A stretch of DNA of 64,000 nt from Embleya scabrispora DSM 41855 (GCF_000372745.1 NZ_KB889562.1:139321-203320), one strand, 5' to 3'; shown: positions 51,154 to 60,146, counted from the first letter of the stretch. The notes: generated from the letters alone by a model not told the origin. Translations and numbers: made by a program.

Positions 51154-52704
51154 TCAGTCGCCGGCGGCCAATGCGCGGACCGTGTCCATGTCGTCCGCCT
51201 CCGCCGCCGTCTTGTCCTCGCGATAACGCAGCACCCGGGCGAACCGCAGCGCCAGCCCGCCCGGATAGCGGGTACTGGTCTGCAACCCGTCGAAGGCGAT
51301 CTCGACCACGAGTTCGGGCCGCACCCACACGGTCCAGTCGTCCCGACGAACGGCCATTTCCTGCAATCGCTCGGTCTGCCACGCGAGCAGTTCGTCGGTG
51401 AGCCCCTTGAACGTCTTGCCCAGCATCACGAACCCGTCCCCACCCGGGTCCCGCGCGCCCAGGTGCAGGTTGCTCAGCGTCCCGCGGCGACGCCCGTGAC
51501 CCCACTCGGCGGCCAGCACCACCAGGTCGAGGGTGTGCCGCGGTTTGACCTTGACCCACCCGGCGCCGCGCCTGCCCGCCGTATAGGGCGTATCCGACGA
51601 CTTGACCATCACCCCCTCGTGCCCGCGCGCGACCGCGTCGGCGAAGAACGCGTCGGCGGCCGCGTCGTCCCCGGTGACCAGGCGAGGCACCAGCAGTTCG
51701 GCAGGCGCGAGCGCTTCGAGCGCGGCCCAGCGCTCGGCGCCCGGCCGGTCGATCAGGTCCGCGCCGTCCACGTGCAACGCGTCGAACAGGTACACCGTCA
51801 ACGGCGTCTCGGCCCGCAGCCGCGCGGCGTCGTGGGTGCCGGTCCGGGATGCGGTGATCTGGAACGGATGCGGCCGGCCGTCCGGGCGCAGCGCGATCGC
51901 CTCGCCGTCCAGCACCACGGTGCGTACCGGCAGCGCGCGCACCGCCTCGACCAACTCCGGGACGCGCGTGGTGATGTCGTCCAGGCTGCGGGTGAACACC
52001 GCGACGTGGTCGCCGTCGCGGTGGATCTGCACCCGGATGCCGTCGATCTTCCATTCCAGCGCGACCCTGGCATCCGGGTCCTTGGCCCGCAGCTTGGCGA
52101 GCGCGGCGGGCACGTCCGGTGCGGAGGCGGCCAGCATGGGACGCACCGGGTGGCCCACCTGCAGGGTGAAGGCGGCGAGCGCGGCCTTGCCGCCGGCGAG
52201 CGCCGCGGCGGCCACCGGGCCGGCGGCGCCACGCAACATCAGCGCCCGGCGCACCGCCGCCACCGGCACCTCGGCGGCGCGCGCGACGGCGTCCGCCATC
52301 ACCCCGTCCAGCGCGCCCTGCCGCACCTCGCCGACCAACAACCCGACCAGGAACCGCTGCTCGACCGCGGTCGCCCGGGCGAACAGGGCCTCGATCAGCG
52401 CCCGTCGAGCGGCCTGCGACCCGGCGCCGGTGGTGGTACCGATCGCCTCCAGCGCGGTGTCGACCTCCAGCAGGGTCAGCGACGGTGTGTCGGCCGGCTC
52501 CGGCAACGCGCGCAACGCGGCGGGCCCGACGCCGATCTGCCGCTGGGTGAGCGCGCCCGCCAGGTAGGCCACCAACACGGTCGCCTCCGCCGGATCCGCG
52601 CGCCGCAGACACCCGGCCACCAACTCCGCCTTCGCGGTCCGCCCACCCTCGCTCGCGATCTCCCGCGACACGACAGCCACCTCATGAAACAACAGCGACC
52701 CCAC
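51154..52704 (-). CDS. ATP-dependent DNA ligase (LigB-type)
   Basis: The 516-residue enzyme has the N-terminal DNA-binding domain (SREIASEGGRTAKAELVAGCL), the nucleotidyltransferase motifs I EWKIDGIRVQIHR with the adenylated Lys, III LFDALHVDG, IV EGVMVKS and V GWVKVKP, and an OB-fold end. This matches actinobacterial LigB, an accessory ligase beside NAD-dependent LigA. GTG 52704 has GAGGAG at proper spacing; any longer reading would run into the 87-bp repeats. Confidence 0.95.
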   Translation of the reverse strand: MGSLLFHEVAVVSREIASEGGRTAKAELVAGCLRRADPAEATVLVAYLAGALTQRQIGVGPAALRALPEPADTPSLTLLEVDTALEAIGTTTGAGSQAARRALIEALFARATAVEQRFLVGLLVGEVRQGALDGVMADAVARAAEVPVAAVRRALMLRGAAGPVAAAALAGGKAALAAFTLQVGHPVRPMLAASAPDVPAALAKLRAKDPDARVALEWKIDGIRVQIHRDGDHVAVFTRSLDDITTRVPELVEAVRALPVRTVVLDGEAIALRPDGRPHPFQITASRTGTHDAARLRAETPLTVYLFDALHVDGADLIDRPGAERWAALEALAPAELLVPRLVTGDDAAADAFFADAVARGHEGVMVKSSDTPYTAGRRGAGWVKVKPRHTLDLVVLAAEWGHGRRRGTLSNLHLGARDPGGDGFVMLGKTFKGLTDELLAWQTERLQEMAVRRDDWTVWVRPELVVEIAFDGLQTSTRYPGGLALRFARVLRYREDKTAAEADDMDTVRALAAGD

Positions 52705-52811
52705 GCCACGACTCCTCACACCGAACGCCTCCCCCAACCATCGCCCCACCCACCCCGACTCATGCGCCCAACCCCCGGCCGGCCGAGCCACCCCGAACAA
52801 ACGCACACCGG

Positions 52812-53110
52812 GCAAACACAGCGGGACCACACCGGCGCGGCAGAGCGGGGCGGGGCGCGGGCACGGCCATGCCAACGGAGCACGACGGGACGGACCGAGC
52901 GAAGCGCGGCACGGCAGAGCGCGACTGGACGGGGCGGAGCACCGCGGGCACGGCGAGGTGGACGGAGTGCGGCGGGACGGAGCGGGCGAAGCGCGGCACG
53001 ATAGAGCGCGGCTGGACGGGGCGGAGCACGGCGGGCACGGCGACGCGGACGACGCGCGGCGAGGCCAAGCGGGCGAGGCGGAGCGCGGCACGACAGCGCG
53101 ACGCGGGCCA
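52812..53110. repeat. 87-bp tandem repeat in intergenic region
   Basis: The core GCGAAGCGCGGCACG recurs at 52899 and 52986, with a diverged copy near 53073 (GCGAGGCGGAGCGCGGCACG) and a degenerate partial copy before 52899. The period is 87 bp, a multiple of three, and all six frames stay largely open, which creates spurious long ORFs. It lies between the ligase gene and purB, in a 550-bp gap (52705-53254) that otherwise holds no gene. Confidence 0.8.
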
Positions 53111-53254
53111 GGCACAACACGGCGCGACAACCCGCGCGCGTCTGACGAAACTCGGGATCTCGGCCCCGAAGCGCCAATGGCCGGGACCCGGGGCAAGCCC
53201 CCGGATCCCGGCCCGGCACGGCGATCGATGCGGCGAGCCGCGAGACCGATTCGG

Positions 53255-54697
53255 CTACAGGATCGCGCCCGGGCGGTACTTCGCCGCCTCCGGGTGCTTT
53301 GCGGCCACCGTCTCCACCCGCCGGACCACCTCGGCCACCTGGGCCGCCGCCGCGCCGGTGAAGGACAGGCGGTCGGCGAGCAGCGTGTCCAGTGCCGCGC
53401 GGTCCAGCGGCAGCCGCTCGTCGGCGGCCAGCCGGTCGAGCAGTTCGTTGCGCTCGACGCCCTCGCGCAGCGCCAACGCGGAGGCGACCGCGTGCTCCTT
53501 GATCACCTCGTGTGCGGCCTCACGCCCCACCCCGCCACGGATCGCGGCCATCAGCACCTTGGTCGTGGCCAGGAACGGCAGGTAGCGATCCAGTTCGCGA
53601 GCGACCACGGCCGGGAACGCGCCGAACTCCTCCAGCACGGTCAGGAACGTCTCGATCAGGCCGTCGAACGCGAAGAACGCGTCCGGCAGCGCCACCCGAC
53701 GCACCACCGAGCAGGACACATCGCCCTCGTTCCACTGGTCACCCGCGAGCTCGCCGACCATCGAGGCGTAGCCGCGCAGGATCACCGTGAAGCCGTTCAC
53801 CCGCTCGCACGAGCGCGTGTTCATCTTGTGCGGCATCGCGGACGAGCCGACCTGGCCGGGCTGGAAGCCCTCGGTGACCAGCTCGTGCCCGGCCATCAGC
53901 CGGATGGTCTTGGCCAGCGACGACGGCGCGGCGGCCAGCTGCACCAGCGCGGTGACCACGTCGTAGTCGAGCGAGCGCGGGTAGACCTGGCCGACCGAGA
54001 CGAACGCGTGCTCGAAGCCCAGGTGCGCCGCGACGCGCCCCTCCAACTCGGCCAGCTTGTCCTCGTCGCCGCCGAGCAGGTCGAGCATGTCCTGCGCGGT
54101 GCCCACCGGTCCCTTGATCCCGCGCAGCGGATAGCGGGTGATCAGGTCGTCGAGGCGGTTGTAGGCGACCAGCAGCTCGTCGGTCGCCGAGGCGAACCGC
54201 TTGCCCAGCGTGGTGGCCTGCGCGGCGACGTTGTGCGAGCGGCCCGCCATGACCAGCTCGGCGTGCTGCGCGGACAGCTCGGCCAGCCGCACCAGCAGGG
54301 CCACCACGCGGTCGCGGACCAGTTCCAGCGACGAGCGGATCTGCAACTGCTCGACGTTCTCGGTCAGGTCGCGCGAGGTCATGCCCTTGTGCACGTGCTC
54401 GTGGCCGGCGAGGGCGTTGAACTCCTCGATCCGGGCCTTGACGTCGTGCCGGGTGACCCGCTCACGCTCGGCGATCGAGGCCAGGTCGACCTGGTCGATC
54501 ACCCGCTCGTAGTCGGCGACCGCACCCTCGGGCACCTCGATGCCCAGGTCGGCCTGGGCACGCAGGACCGCGAGCCACAGTCGGCGCTCCAGCACCACCT
54601 TGTGCTCGGGGGACCACAGCGTGGCCAGCGCCGGGGAGGCGTAGCGGTTGGCCAGAACGTTCGGAATGCGGGGCTTGCGCACAGGCTGGGACGTCAC
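53255..54697 (-). CDS. purB: Adenylosuccinate lyase
   Basis: The 480-residue enzyme performs two steps of purine synthesis: SAICAR to AICAR and adenylosuccinate to AMP, both releasing fumarate. The fumarase/ASL signature SSAMPHKMNTRSCE is present, as are HVHKGMTSRDLTEN and GRSHNVAAQ. It belongs to the type with about 480 residues seen in actinobacteria. GTG 54697 is chosen; the frame extends 12 codons further to 54733 without a ribosome binding site. Confidence 0.96.
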   Translation of the reverse strand: MTSQPVRKPRIPNVLANRYASPALATLWSPEHKVVLERRLWLAVLRAQADLGIEVPEGAVADYERVIDQVDLASIAERERVTRHDVKARIEEFNALAGHEHVHKGMTSRDLTENVEQLQIRSSLELVRDRVVALLVRLAELSAQHAELVMAGRSHNVAAQATTLGKRFASATDELLVAYNRLDDLITRYPLRGIKGPVGTAQDMLDLLGGDEDKLAELEGRVAAHLGFEHAFVSVGQVYPRSLDYDVVTALVQLAAAPSSLAKTIRLMAGHELVTEGFQPGQVGSSAMPHKMNTRSCERVNGFTVILRGYASMVGELAGDQWNEGDVSCSVVRRVALPDAFFAFDGLIETFLTVLEEFGAFPAVVARELDRYLPFLATTKVLMAAIRGGVGREAAHEVIKEHAVASALALREGVERNELLDRLAADERLPLDRAALDTLLADRLSFTGAAAAQVAEVVRRVETVAAKHPEAAKYRPGAIL

Positions 54698-54837
54698 GAG
54701 CGGCGAGTTTACCGAGCCGTGGCGGCCGCTCATGACGTACGTCCACGTTCGCGCCCCGCGGCGCCGGCTCGCGCGGTCCGCCGACCCGTCCGCGAGCGGG
54801 CTTCACCCTGGTTCCGACGCGGCCCTAACGTACGTCC

Positions 54838-55170
54838 ATGATCGTCGCGCGCTCGCTGGTCCTGTTCGTGCTCGCCGCGCTCGCCGAGATCGGTGGTGCG
54901 TGGCTGGTCTGGCAGTCCGTACGCGAGCATCGGCCGTGGTGGATGGCCGGTCTCGGGGTGATCGCGCTGGGCGTGTACGGCTTCGCCGCCACCCTCCAGT
55001 CGGACCCGAACTTCGGCCGGATCCTGGCCGCGTACGGCGGTGTCTTCGTCGCGGGTTCACTCGCGTGGGGGATGGCCGTGGACGGTTTCCGCCCGGACCG
55101 CTGGGACCTCGCCGGGGCAACCGTCTGCCTGGCCGGCGTCGCCCTGATCATGTACGCGCCGCGGCGCTGA
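54838..55170 (+). CDS. YnfA/UPF0060 small membrane protein
   Basis: The 110-residue protein has four helices and the family pattern [51 protein letters not shown]. YnfA-type proteins are small multidrug-resistance-like carriers. The start is preceded directly by ACGTACGTCC, a string also present at 54735-54744 in the divergent gap to purB. Confidence 0.94.
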   Translation: MIVARSLVLFVLAALAEIGGAWLVWQSVREHRPWWMAGLGVIALGVYGFAATLQSDPNFGRILAAYGGVFVAGSLAWGMAVDGFRPDRWDLAGATVCLAGVALIMYAPRR

Positions 55171-55259
55171 CGGCGCGTCACAACCCTTGTCCCGCACGGC
55201 ATGTGCCGACCGCCGCCGGGTAGACGCCGGCCATCGCGGACGACGTTGGGGGCCGGCAC

Positions 55260-56552
55260 ATGGGCAGGTGGCAGGACGCACGAAACGCGCACAGGGAACG
55301 AGCCGAGCGCGAGGAGCGGACCGCCCGTGCGCTGCGTGGCGACGGCAGCCGGACGGCCGCGGACACCGAGCGGCCCGACGGCCCCGACGCGGCCGAGGAG
55401 CGAACCGGAAAGGTCCCGGGCCCGCGCAGGACCGCCCGCCCCGAATCCGAGCATCCGCCCGCCGACACGGTGGACCTCGCCAAGACCGAGCGCGACAGCA
55501 AGCACGGCACCGAGCACGGCACCGAGGACCCCGCCGAGGGCGCCGCCGAGCGTGCGCCGGCCCCCGAGAATCTCCCCGAGCGCCCCAGCGACCTGCCCAG
55601 GTCGTCGTGGTTCAAGGCCGCGTGGCGCACGATCCGGGAGTTCAAGGAGGACGACCTCAACATCTGGGCCGCCGCGCTCACCTATCAGAGCGTGCTGTCG
55701 ATCTTCCCGGCACTGCTGGTCGTGGTCTCGCTGGTGGGCCTGGCCGGTCGCTCCGCCACCGACGCGCTGACCGAGAACGTGCAGAGCGTGGCACCCACCG
55801 AGACGCATCAGATCGTGATCAACGCGATCCAAAATCTCGAACACAGCCGAGGCACCGCCGGCCCGCTCGCGCTGGCCGGCCTGGGTCTGGCGTTGTGGTC
55901 GGCGTCCGGCTATGTCGCCGCGTTCATGCGCGCGTGCAACACGATCTACGACGTGCCCGAGGGCAGGCCGCTGTGGAAGACGGTGCCCACCCGGATCGCG
56001 GTCACCGTGGTGACCCTGCTGCTGCTGTCGGTCTGCGCGATCGCGGTGGTGTTCACCGGCTCGCTGGCCAAGCAGGCCGGACACGCATTGGGCGTGGGCG
56101 AGGCGGGCGTGCTGCTGTGGGACTACGCGAAGTGGCCGGTACTGATCGTGGTGGTCAACTTCCTGTTCGCGCTGCTGTACTGGGCCGCGCCGAACGCCAA
56201 ACAGGGCTTTCGCTGGATCACCCCCGGCGGCGTCCTCGCGGTGCTGCTGTGGGCCGTCTTCTCCGCCGCGTTCGCCTACTACGTGGCCAACTTCGGCACC
56301 TACAACAAGACCTACGGCACGCTCGCCGCGGTGATCGTGTTCCTGATCTGGCTGTGGTTGACCAACATGGCAATCCTGCTCGGCGCCGAGTACAACGCCG
56401 AGATCGAACGGGCCCGGGCGATCGCCGGCGGCCACCCGCCGACGCTGGAGCCGTACGTCCGGATGCGCAACGCACCCAAGCCCAAGGGCGCCTGGAAACG
56501 ATGGTTCCGGTTCGGTCGCACACCCGAGGCGGAGCGGGCGCGCGAGGAGTAG
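55260..56552 (+). CDS. YihY/BrkB-family inner membrane protein
   Basis: The 430-residue protein has a long, charged N-terminal extension (about 110 residues, rich in Glu, Arg and Asp), then the YihY domain: DDLNIWAAALTYQSVLSIFPALLVVVSLVG, LWSASGYVAAFMRACNTIYDVPEGRP and the last helices with TYGTLAAVIVFLIWLWLTNMAILLGAEYNAE. About six helices are predicted. The function is unknown despite old annotation as RNase BN. A methyltransferase gene starts 12 bases after the stop. Confidence 0.92.
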   Translation: MGRWQDARNAHRERAEREERTARALRGDGSRTAADTERPDGPDAAEERTGKVPGPRRTARPESEHPPADTVDLAKTERDSKHGTEHGTEDPAEGAAERAPAPENLPERPSDLPRSSWFKAAWRTIREFKEDDLNIWAAALTYQSVLSIFPALLVVVSLVGLAGRSATDALTENVQSVAPTETHQIVINAIQNLEHSRGTAGPLALAGLGLALWSASGYVAAFMRACNTIYDVPEGRPLWKTVPTRIAVTVVTLLLLSVCAIAVVFTGSLAKQAGHALGVGEAGVLLWDYAKWPVLIVVVNFLFALLYWAAPNAKQGFRWITPGGVLAVLLWAVFSAAFAYYVANFGTYNKTYGTLAAVIVFLIWLWLTNMAILLGAEYNAEIERARAIAGGHPPTLEPYVRMRNAPKPKGAWKRWFRFGRTPEAERAREE

Positions 56553-56564
56553 ACAATCGAGGTC

Positions 56565-57137
56565 ATGGACAAGATCCGGCCCGCGTACGAGGAACTGGGC
56601 GCCGAGGGCTTCTACGCCACGCACGGCGCGCGGTACCGCAACCCGCACGAGCCACGGGTGCGGGCGGTGCTGGCCCAGGCGTTGGCGGAGCCGGTGGCCG
56701 CCGAGCCGAAGCTCCTGGACAGCGTGCTCGACCTGGCCTGCGGCAGCGGCGAGGCCACCCTCGCACTGCGCGAACTCGGTGCGCGCGAGGTCTCGGGCAT
56801 CGACCCGTACACGGGCGTCGCCTATCGCGAGCGGACCGGGATCGACGCCGAGGCGCTGCGCTTCGAGGAGATCGCGGCGGGCGCACTGGCGGGCCGCGCG
56901 TACTCGCTCGTGGTGTGCACATACGCCCTGCACCTGCTCGCCGAGTCCCGACTGCCCGCGCTGGCCTACGCGCTGACCGAGGTCACGTCAGCGTTCGTGG
57001 TGGTGACTCCGCACAAGCGTCCGGTATTGCGGCCGGAGTGGGGATGGCATCTGCGCCGGGAACTGGTGGTGGATCGGGCTCGGGCCCGGCTGTATCGGAC
57101 TTCACCCGAACCCGTCGAGGCGACTGGGCCACGGTGA
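56565..57137 (+). CDS. Class I SAM-dependent methyltransferase
   Basis: The 190-residue protein has the SAM motif VLDLACGSGEATLALRELGAREVSGIDP and a late strand SAFVVVTPHKRPVLRPEWGW. The C-terminal VVDRARARLYRT is family-typical, so the true end lies near 57110, inside the exporter gene on the other strand. GAGG lies five bases before the ATG. It probably shares a transcript with the YihY gene. Confidence 0.85.
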   Translation: MDKIRPAYEELGAEGFYATHGARYRNPHEPRVRAVLAQALAEPVAAEPKLLDSVLDLACGSGEATLALRELGAREVSGIDPYTGVAYRERTGIDAEALRFEEIAAGALAGRAYSLVVCTYALHLLAESRLPALAYALTEVTSAFVVVTPHKRPVLRPEWGWHLRRELVVDRARARLYRTSPEPVEATGPR

Positions 57138-58017
57138 CGCCGGCGCTGGCGATCACCACCAGCGCGATACCCGCGATCTGGATCGGCACGAGCGACTGGT
57201 GCAGCACGAGGAATCCGGCGATCGCGGCCACGGCCGGTTCCAGGCTGGCCAGCAGCCCGAACGTGGCGGGCGTCAGATGCTTCATCGCGAGCATCTCGAA
57301 GCTGTACGGCAGAGCCGAGGACAGCAGCGCGACACACGCGCCCAGGCCGAGCACCTCGGGCTCCAGGAGCGAACTCCCGGCCGTGGCCACGCCCAATGGG
57401 GTGACCAGCACCGCGGCCACCGCGAAGCCGAGCGCCAGGCCCTCGACGCCGTCGAAGCGCTTGGAGATCTTCGAGGCGACCACGATGTAGCCCGCCCAGC
57501 AGGCCGCCGCCGCCATCACGAAGGCGATGCCGACCGGATCCAGCCCGCTGAAGCCGCCGCGGCCCAGGAGCAGCACACCGACGGCCGCGAGCACGATCCA
57601 CGTCATGTCGCGCAACCGGCGCGACAACACCACGGCCAGGCCGAGCGGCCCGAGGAACTCCAGCGTGACCGCCGGGCCCAGCGGCAGCCGGTCGATCGCC
57701 TCGTAGAAGAACATGTTCATGCCCGCGAACATCACGCCCAGGCCGACCACCACGACCCAGTCCGCCCGGGTGCGCCCGCGCAACCGCGGCCGGGCGAAGG
57801 CGAGCAGGATGCTCGCGGCCAACACCAGCCGCAGCGTGACCGCGCCGGCGGGTCCCACATACGGGAACAGCCGGGCCGCGAACGCCGCGCCGAACTGGAT
57901 CGAGCACGCGCTCGCCAACACCAGCAACACCGAGCGCCCCTGTGCGCCCGGCAGCAGCCGGTCGACGAATGCGGGCAGCGCACGCGAGGTCGCGTCGGGG
58001 GTGGTGCGGGAGGTCAT
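56983..58017 (-). CDS. EamA-family exporter (RhtA-like)
   Basis: The 344-residue protein has ten helices in two EamA repeats. FAGMNMFFYEAIDRLPLGPAVTLEFLGPLGLAV and EMLAMKHLTPATFGLLASLEPAVAAIAGFLVLHQ are the matching motifs; it resembles RhtA threonine/homoserine exporters. The last 45 or so residues are a Pro-rich, non-conserved tail (GPEPDPPPVPGADAIPTPAA) encoded opposite the methyltransferase end, giving a 155-bp antisense overlap. Confidence 0.92.
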   Translation of the reverse strand: MTSRTTPDATSRALPAFVDRLLPGAQGRSVLLVLASACSIQFGAAFAARLFPYVGPAGAVTLRLVLAASILLAFARPRLRGRTRADWVVVVGLGVMFAGMNMFFYEAIDRLPLGPAVTLEFLGPLGLAVVLSRRLRDMTWIVLAAVGVLLLGRGGFSGLDPVGIAFVMAAAACWAGYIVVASKISKRFDGVEGLALGFAVAAVLVTPLGVATAGSSLLEPEVLGLGACVALLSSALPYSFEMLAMKHLTPATFGLLASLEPAVAAIAGFLVLHQSLVPIQIAGIALVVIASAGVTVAQSPRRVRVKSDTAGPEPDPPPVPGADAIPTPAAIPDACAESPPRTLT

Positions 58018-58048
58018 TCCTCGACACTACGGACATCGTCAAGCCGGT

Positions 58049-58714
58049 TCAGACGCCGGCCGTGGCGGATTTGCGATCCCGGACCACCTTGCGCAGGGCT
58101 TCGGGCACCGGGCCCAGGCCGGCTTCCAGCTCCCGGATACGGCTCTTGGCGGCCCGGCGTTCCCGACCACCGAGCACCACGCGCAGTTCACCCTCGTAGG
58201 CCAACGCGGCCAGCGCCGCGTCCGCCGCCGGGACACGTGCGACGGGTCGGCCCGGCTTGACCGCGTCCCACATCGCCCGGGTTGCGGCGGTGCGCAGTTG
58301 CGGTCGGCGCAAGAGCATCCGCCGGCTCGGGATGATGCCCAGGATCCGGTGCGACTCGAACCTGATCACCCGCTCGCGTTCGAGCCCGGCTCCGACGTGC
58401 CCGGTGGCCTGCCGGTCGCCCTTCTTGACCCAGTGGCGCCAGCGATGAGGCCGCTCGCTCGCGGTGATCCTGCCCAGCAGCTCGGCCGCCAGGTCGCAGT
58501 CCGGCACGGCGGCGCCCCGACGGGCGGTCGCCTTGACCTTGCCGGCGTCGTCATGGATGAGGCCCTGCTCGTAGAGGTCGTACAGGGCCGCCGCCTGGAG
58601 CGCGGCTCCCAGATTGCTTCGGCTCAGCAGTCGTTGCCGCTCGGGACTGTAGGCGAGCAGGAACACTCGCCGGGCCAGGGACACGTTCACGTGCACCTCC
58701 AGGGATACGTTCAC
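58049..58714 (-). CDS. GPP34 (GOLPH3-like) protein
   Basis: The 221-residue protein matches the GPP34 family: VFLLAYSPERQRLLSRSNLGAALQAAALYDLYEQGLI followed by ELLGRITASERPHRW. In eukaryotes GOLPH3 binds phosphatidylinositol-4-phosphate; the bacterial role is unknown. GTG 58714 has GAGGAGG upstream. A second GTG at 58690 with its own GGAGG lies in a near-copy of the same block (GTGAACGTATCCCTGG and GTGAACGTGTCCCTGG), so the start region is duplicated. It is the last gene of the SPFH operon. Confidence 0.88.
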   Translation of the reverse strand: MNVSLEVHVNVSLARRVFLLAYSPERQRLLSRSNLGAALQAAALYDLYEQGLIHDDAGKVKATARRGAAVPDCDLAAELLGRITASERPHRWRHWVKKGDRQATGHVGAGLERERVIRFESHRILGIIPSRRMLLRRPQLRTAATRAMWDAVKPGRPVARVPAADAALAALAYEGELRVVLGGRERRAAKSRIRELEAGLGPVPEALRKVVRDRKSATAGV

Positions 58715-58761
58715 GTCGACCTCCTCGGCGCCAGGGCGTCGCGTCGTCTTCGACCTTGTCG

Positions 58762-59154
58762 TCACGGCCCGGTACCGAGGTCGCCAGTGTCGCCACGGCC
58801 GCGGCCACGATTGCCGGGATCGCCAGGATCGTCTCGATCGCCACCGTCGCCTCCGCCGGACTCGGAATCGGACTCGGACTCGTGGGACTTGTGGGACTCG
58901 TCGGACTTGTCGGACTCGTCGGGCTCGGACTCGGCTTCGGGGGTCGGCCGGTGGGCGGAGTCGGTCTTGGGGGGTCGGCCCCGGCGGGCCGGACGGCCGG
59001 CGTTGCCCGGCATCCGGCCGGCGTCGCCCAGTGAACGCCGCAGCAGGAACTCGATCTGCGCGTTGGTGCTGCGCAGTTCGTCGGCGGCCCACTTGGCGAT
59101 CGCATCGTGCACCGCCGGGTCCAGGCGAAGCAGGATCTTCTTGCGCTCGGTCAC
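58762..59154 (-). CDS. Ribbon-helix-helix (Arc-type) protein with acidic repeat tail
   Basis: The 130-residue protein has an N-terminal Arc-like RHH fold (KKILLRLDPAVHDAIAKWAADELRSTNAQIEFLLRRSL). It is followed by a basic linker (GRPARRGRPPK) and a Ser/Asp/Glu/His-rich tail with short repeats (DESDKSDESHKSHESESDSE). Such a protein would bind operator DNA as a dimer. The GTG at 59154 follows the SPFH stop by 9 bp, so it is in the same operon and may regulate it through the palindrome at 60131-60146. Confidence 0.85.
   Translation of the reverse strand: MTERKKILLRLDPAVHDAIAKWAADELRSTNAQIEFLLRRSLGDAGRMPGNAGRPARRGRPPKTDSAHRPTPEAESEPDESDKSDESHKSHESESDSESGGGDGGDRDDPGDPGNRGRGRGDTGDLGTGP
58869..58933. 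repeat. Short tandem repeats encoding the acidic tail
   Basis: Nine-base units of the form GGACTCGT(C/G) and GGACTTGT(C/G) alternate about six times. They lie in frame inside the ribbon-helix-helix gene and encode its Asp/Ser/His tail. Length variation between strains is likely. Confidence 0.75.
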
Positions 59155-59163
59155 CGGGACCGG

Positions 59164-60087
59164 CTATGCGTAGAGGGAACCGGTGTTGACCACCGGCTGG
59201 GTGGCCTGTTCGCTGCACAGCACCACGAGCAGGTTGCTGACCATCGCCGCGCGGCGGTCGTCGTCCAGTTCGACCAGGTCGCCCTCCTCCAGCCGGTTCA
59301 GGGCGAGTTCGACCATGCCCACCGCACCCTCGACGATCCGCTGCCGGGCCGCGACCACCGCGCCCGCCTGCTGGCGGCGCAACATCGCCTGGGCGATCTC
59401 CGGCGCGTAGGCCAGCCGGGTGATCCGCGACTCGACGACGCTGACCCCGGCCGAGGCGACCCGCGCGCCGATCTCCGCGGAGAGCTTGCCGGTGATCTCG
59501 TCGGCGTTGTCGCGCAGGGACATACCGCCGTTGCCGTGGTCGTCGTAGGGGTAGCTGTTGGCGATGTGGCGCACCGCGGTCTCGGTCTGGATCGCGACGA
59601 ACTCCTCGAAGTCGTCCACCTCGAACTTGGCCTGTGCGGTGTCCTCGACCTGCCACACCACAACCGCGGCGATCTCTATCGGATTGCCGTCGTTGTCGTT
59701 GACCTTGGCGGTCTGCGTCTCGTGGTTGCGGATGCGCGTGGACACCTTGGTGCGGTTGGTGAACGGGTTCACCCAGCGCAGGCCGTCGCGGCGCAGCGTG
59801 CCCTTGTAGTGCCCGAAGAGCTGGAGCACCCGAGCCTCACCCGGGGCGACGGTGGTCAAGCCGCAGAGCGCGAACAGCGACGCGACGATGATCACGATGC
59901 CGGCGATGACGGCCGCGACCTTCCCACCGTCGTGCAACAGGGCCCCGAAGATGATGAGCCCGACGCCACCGGCGACGAAGAGCACACCGACCGCGAGCGC
60001 GGACAAACCGGAGACACCGGTCACCACCTTCTCCCGGACCTGTGGGGCCGGCATTTCCACGATGGACTTGGGACCGATGTCACTCAT
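59164..60087 (-). CDS. SPFH/Band-7 (flotillin-like) membrane protein
   Basis: The 307-residue protein has two N-terminal helices ([24 protein letters not shown] and [20 protein letters not shown]) and an SPFH domain ([32 protein letters not shown]), then a coiled helical region around [40 protein letters not shown]. It probably forms ring-like assemblies at the membrane. CAGGAG lies before ATG 60087. It heads a three-gene operon with the RHH and GPP34 genes. Confidence 0.93.
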   Translation of the reverse strand: MSDIGPKSIVEMPAPQVREKVVTGVSGLSALAVGVLFVAGGVGLIIFGALLHDGGKVAAVIAGIVIIVASLFALCGLTTVAPGEARVLQLFGHYKGTLRRDGLRWVNPFTNRTKVSTRIRNHETQTAKVNDNDGNPIEIAAVVVWQVEDTAQAKFEVDDFEEFVAIQTETAVRHIANSYPYDDHGNGGMSLRDNADEITGKLSAEIGARVASAGVSVVESRITRLAYAPEIAQAMLRRQQAGAVVAARQRIVEGAVGMVELALNRLEEGDLVELDDDRRAAMVSNLLVVLCSEQATQPVVNTGSLYA

Positions 60088-60130
60088 GTGGTCACTCCTG
60101 CTCGATTTGATGTGCCATCAACACCATAGC

Positions 60131-60146
60131 AAAGTGATATCACTTT
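60131..60146. promoter_or_regulatory. Perfect 16-bp palindrome AAAGTGATATCACTTT
   Basis: AAAGTGATATCACTTT is fully symmetric and strikingly AT-rich for this genome. It lies 44 bp upstream of the SPFH start, where a promoter is expected. The gene for the ribbon-helix-helix protein in the same operon makes autoregulation likely; a distant TetR/GntR protein is the alternative. Confidence 0.85.

Noticed and set aside
52958-54841. 627-codon plus-strand ORF
   Set aside because: It begins in the 87-bp tandem repeat and then runs antisense to purB.
54825-56933. 702-codon minus-strand ORF
   Set aside because: Antisense to the YnfA, YihY and methyltransferase genes, all of which carry family signatures.
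58869-58933. Short repeats as a CRISPR or regulatory array
   Set aside because: They are in frame inside the ribbon-helix-helix gene and explain its acidic tail.
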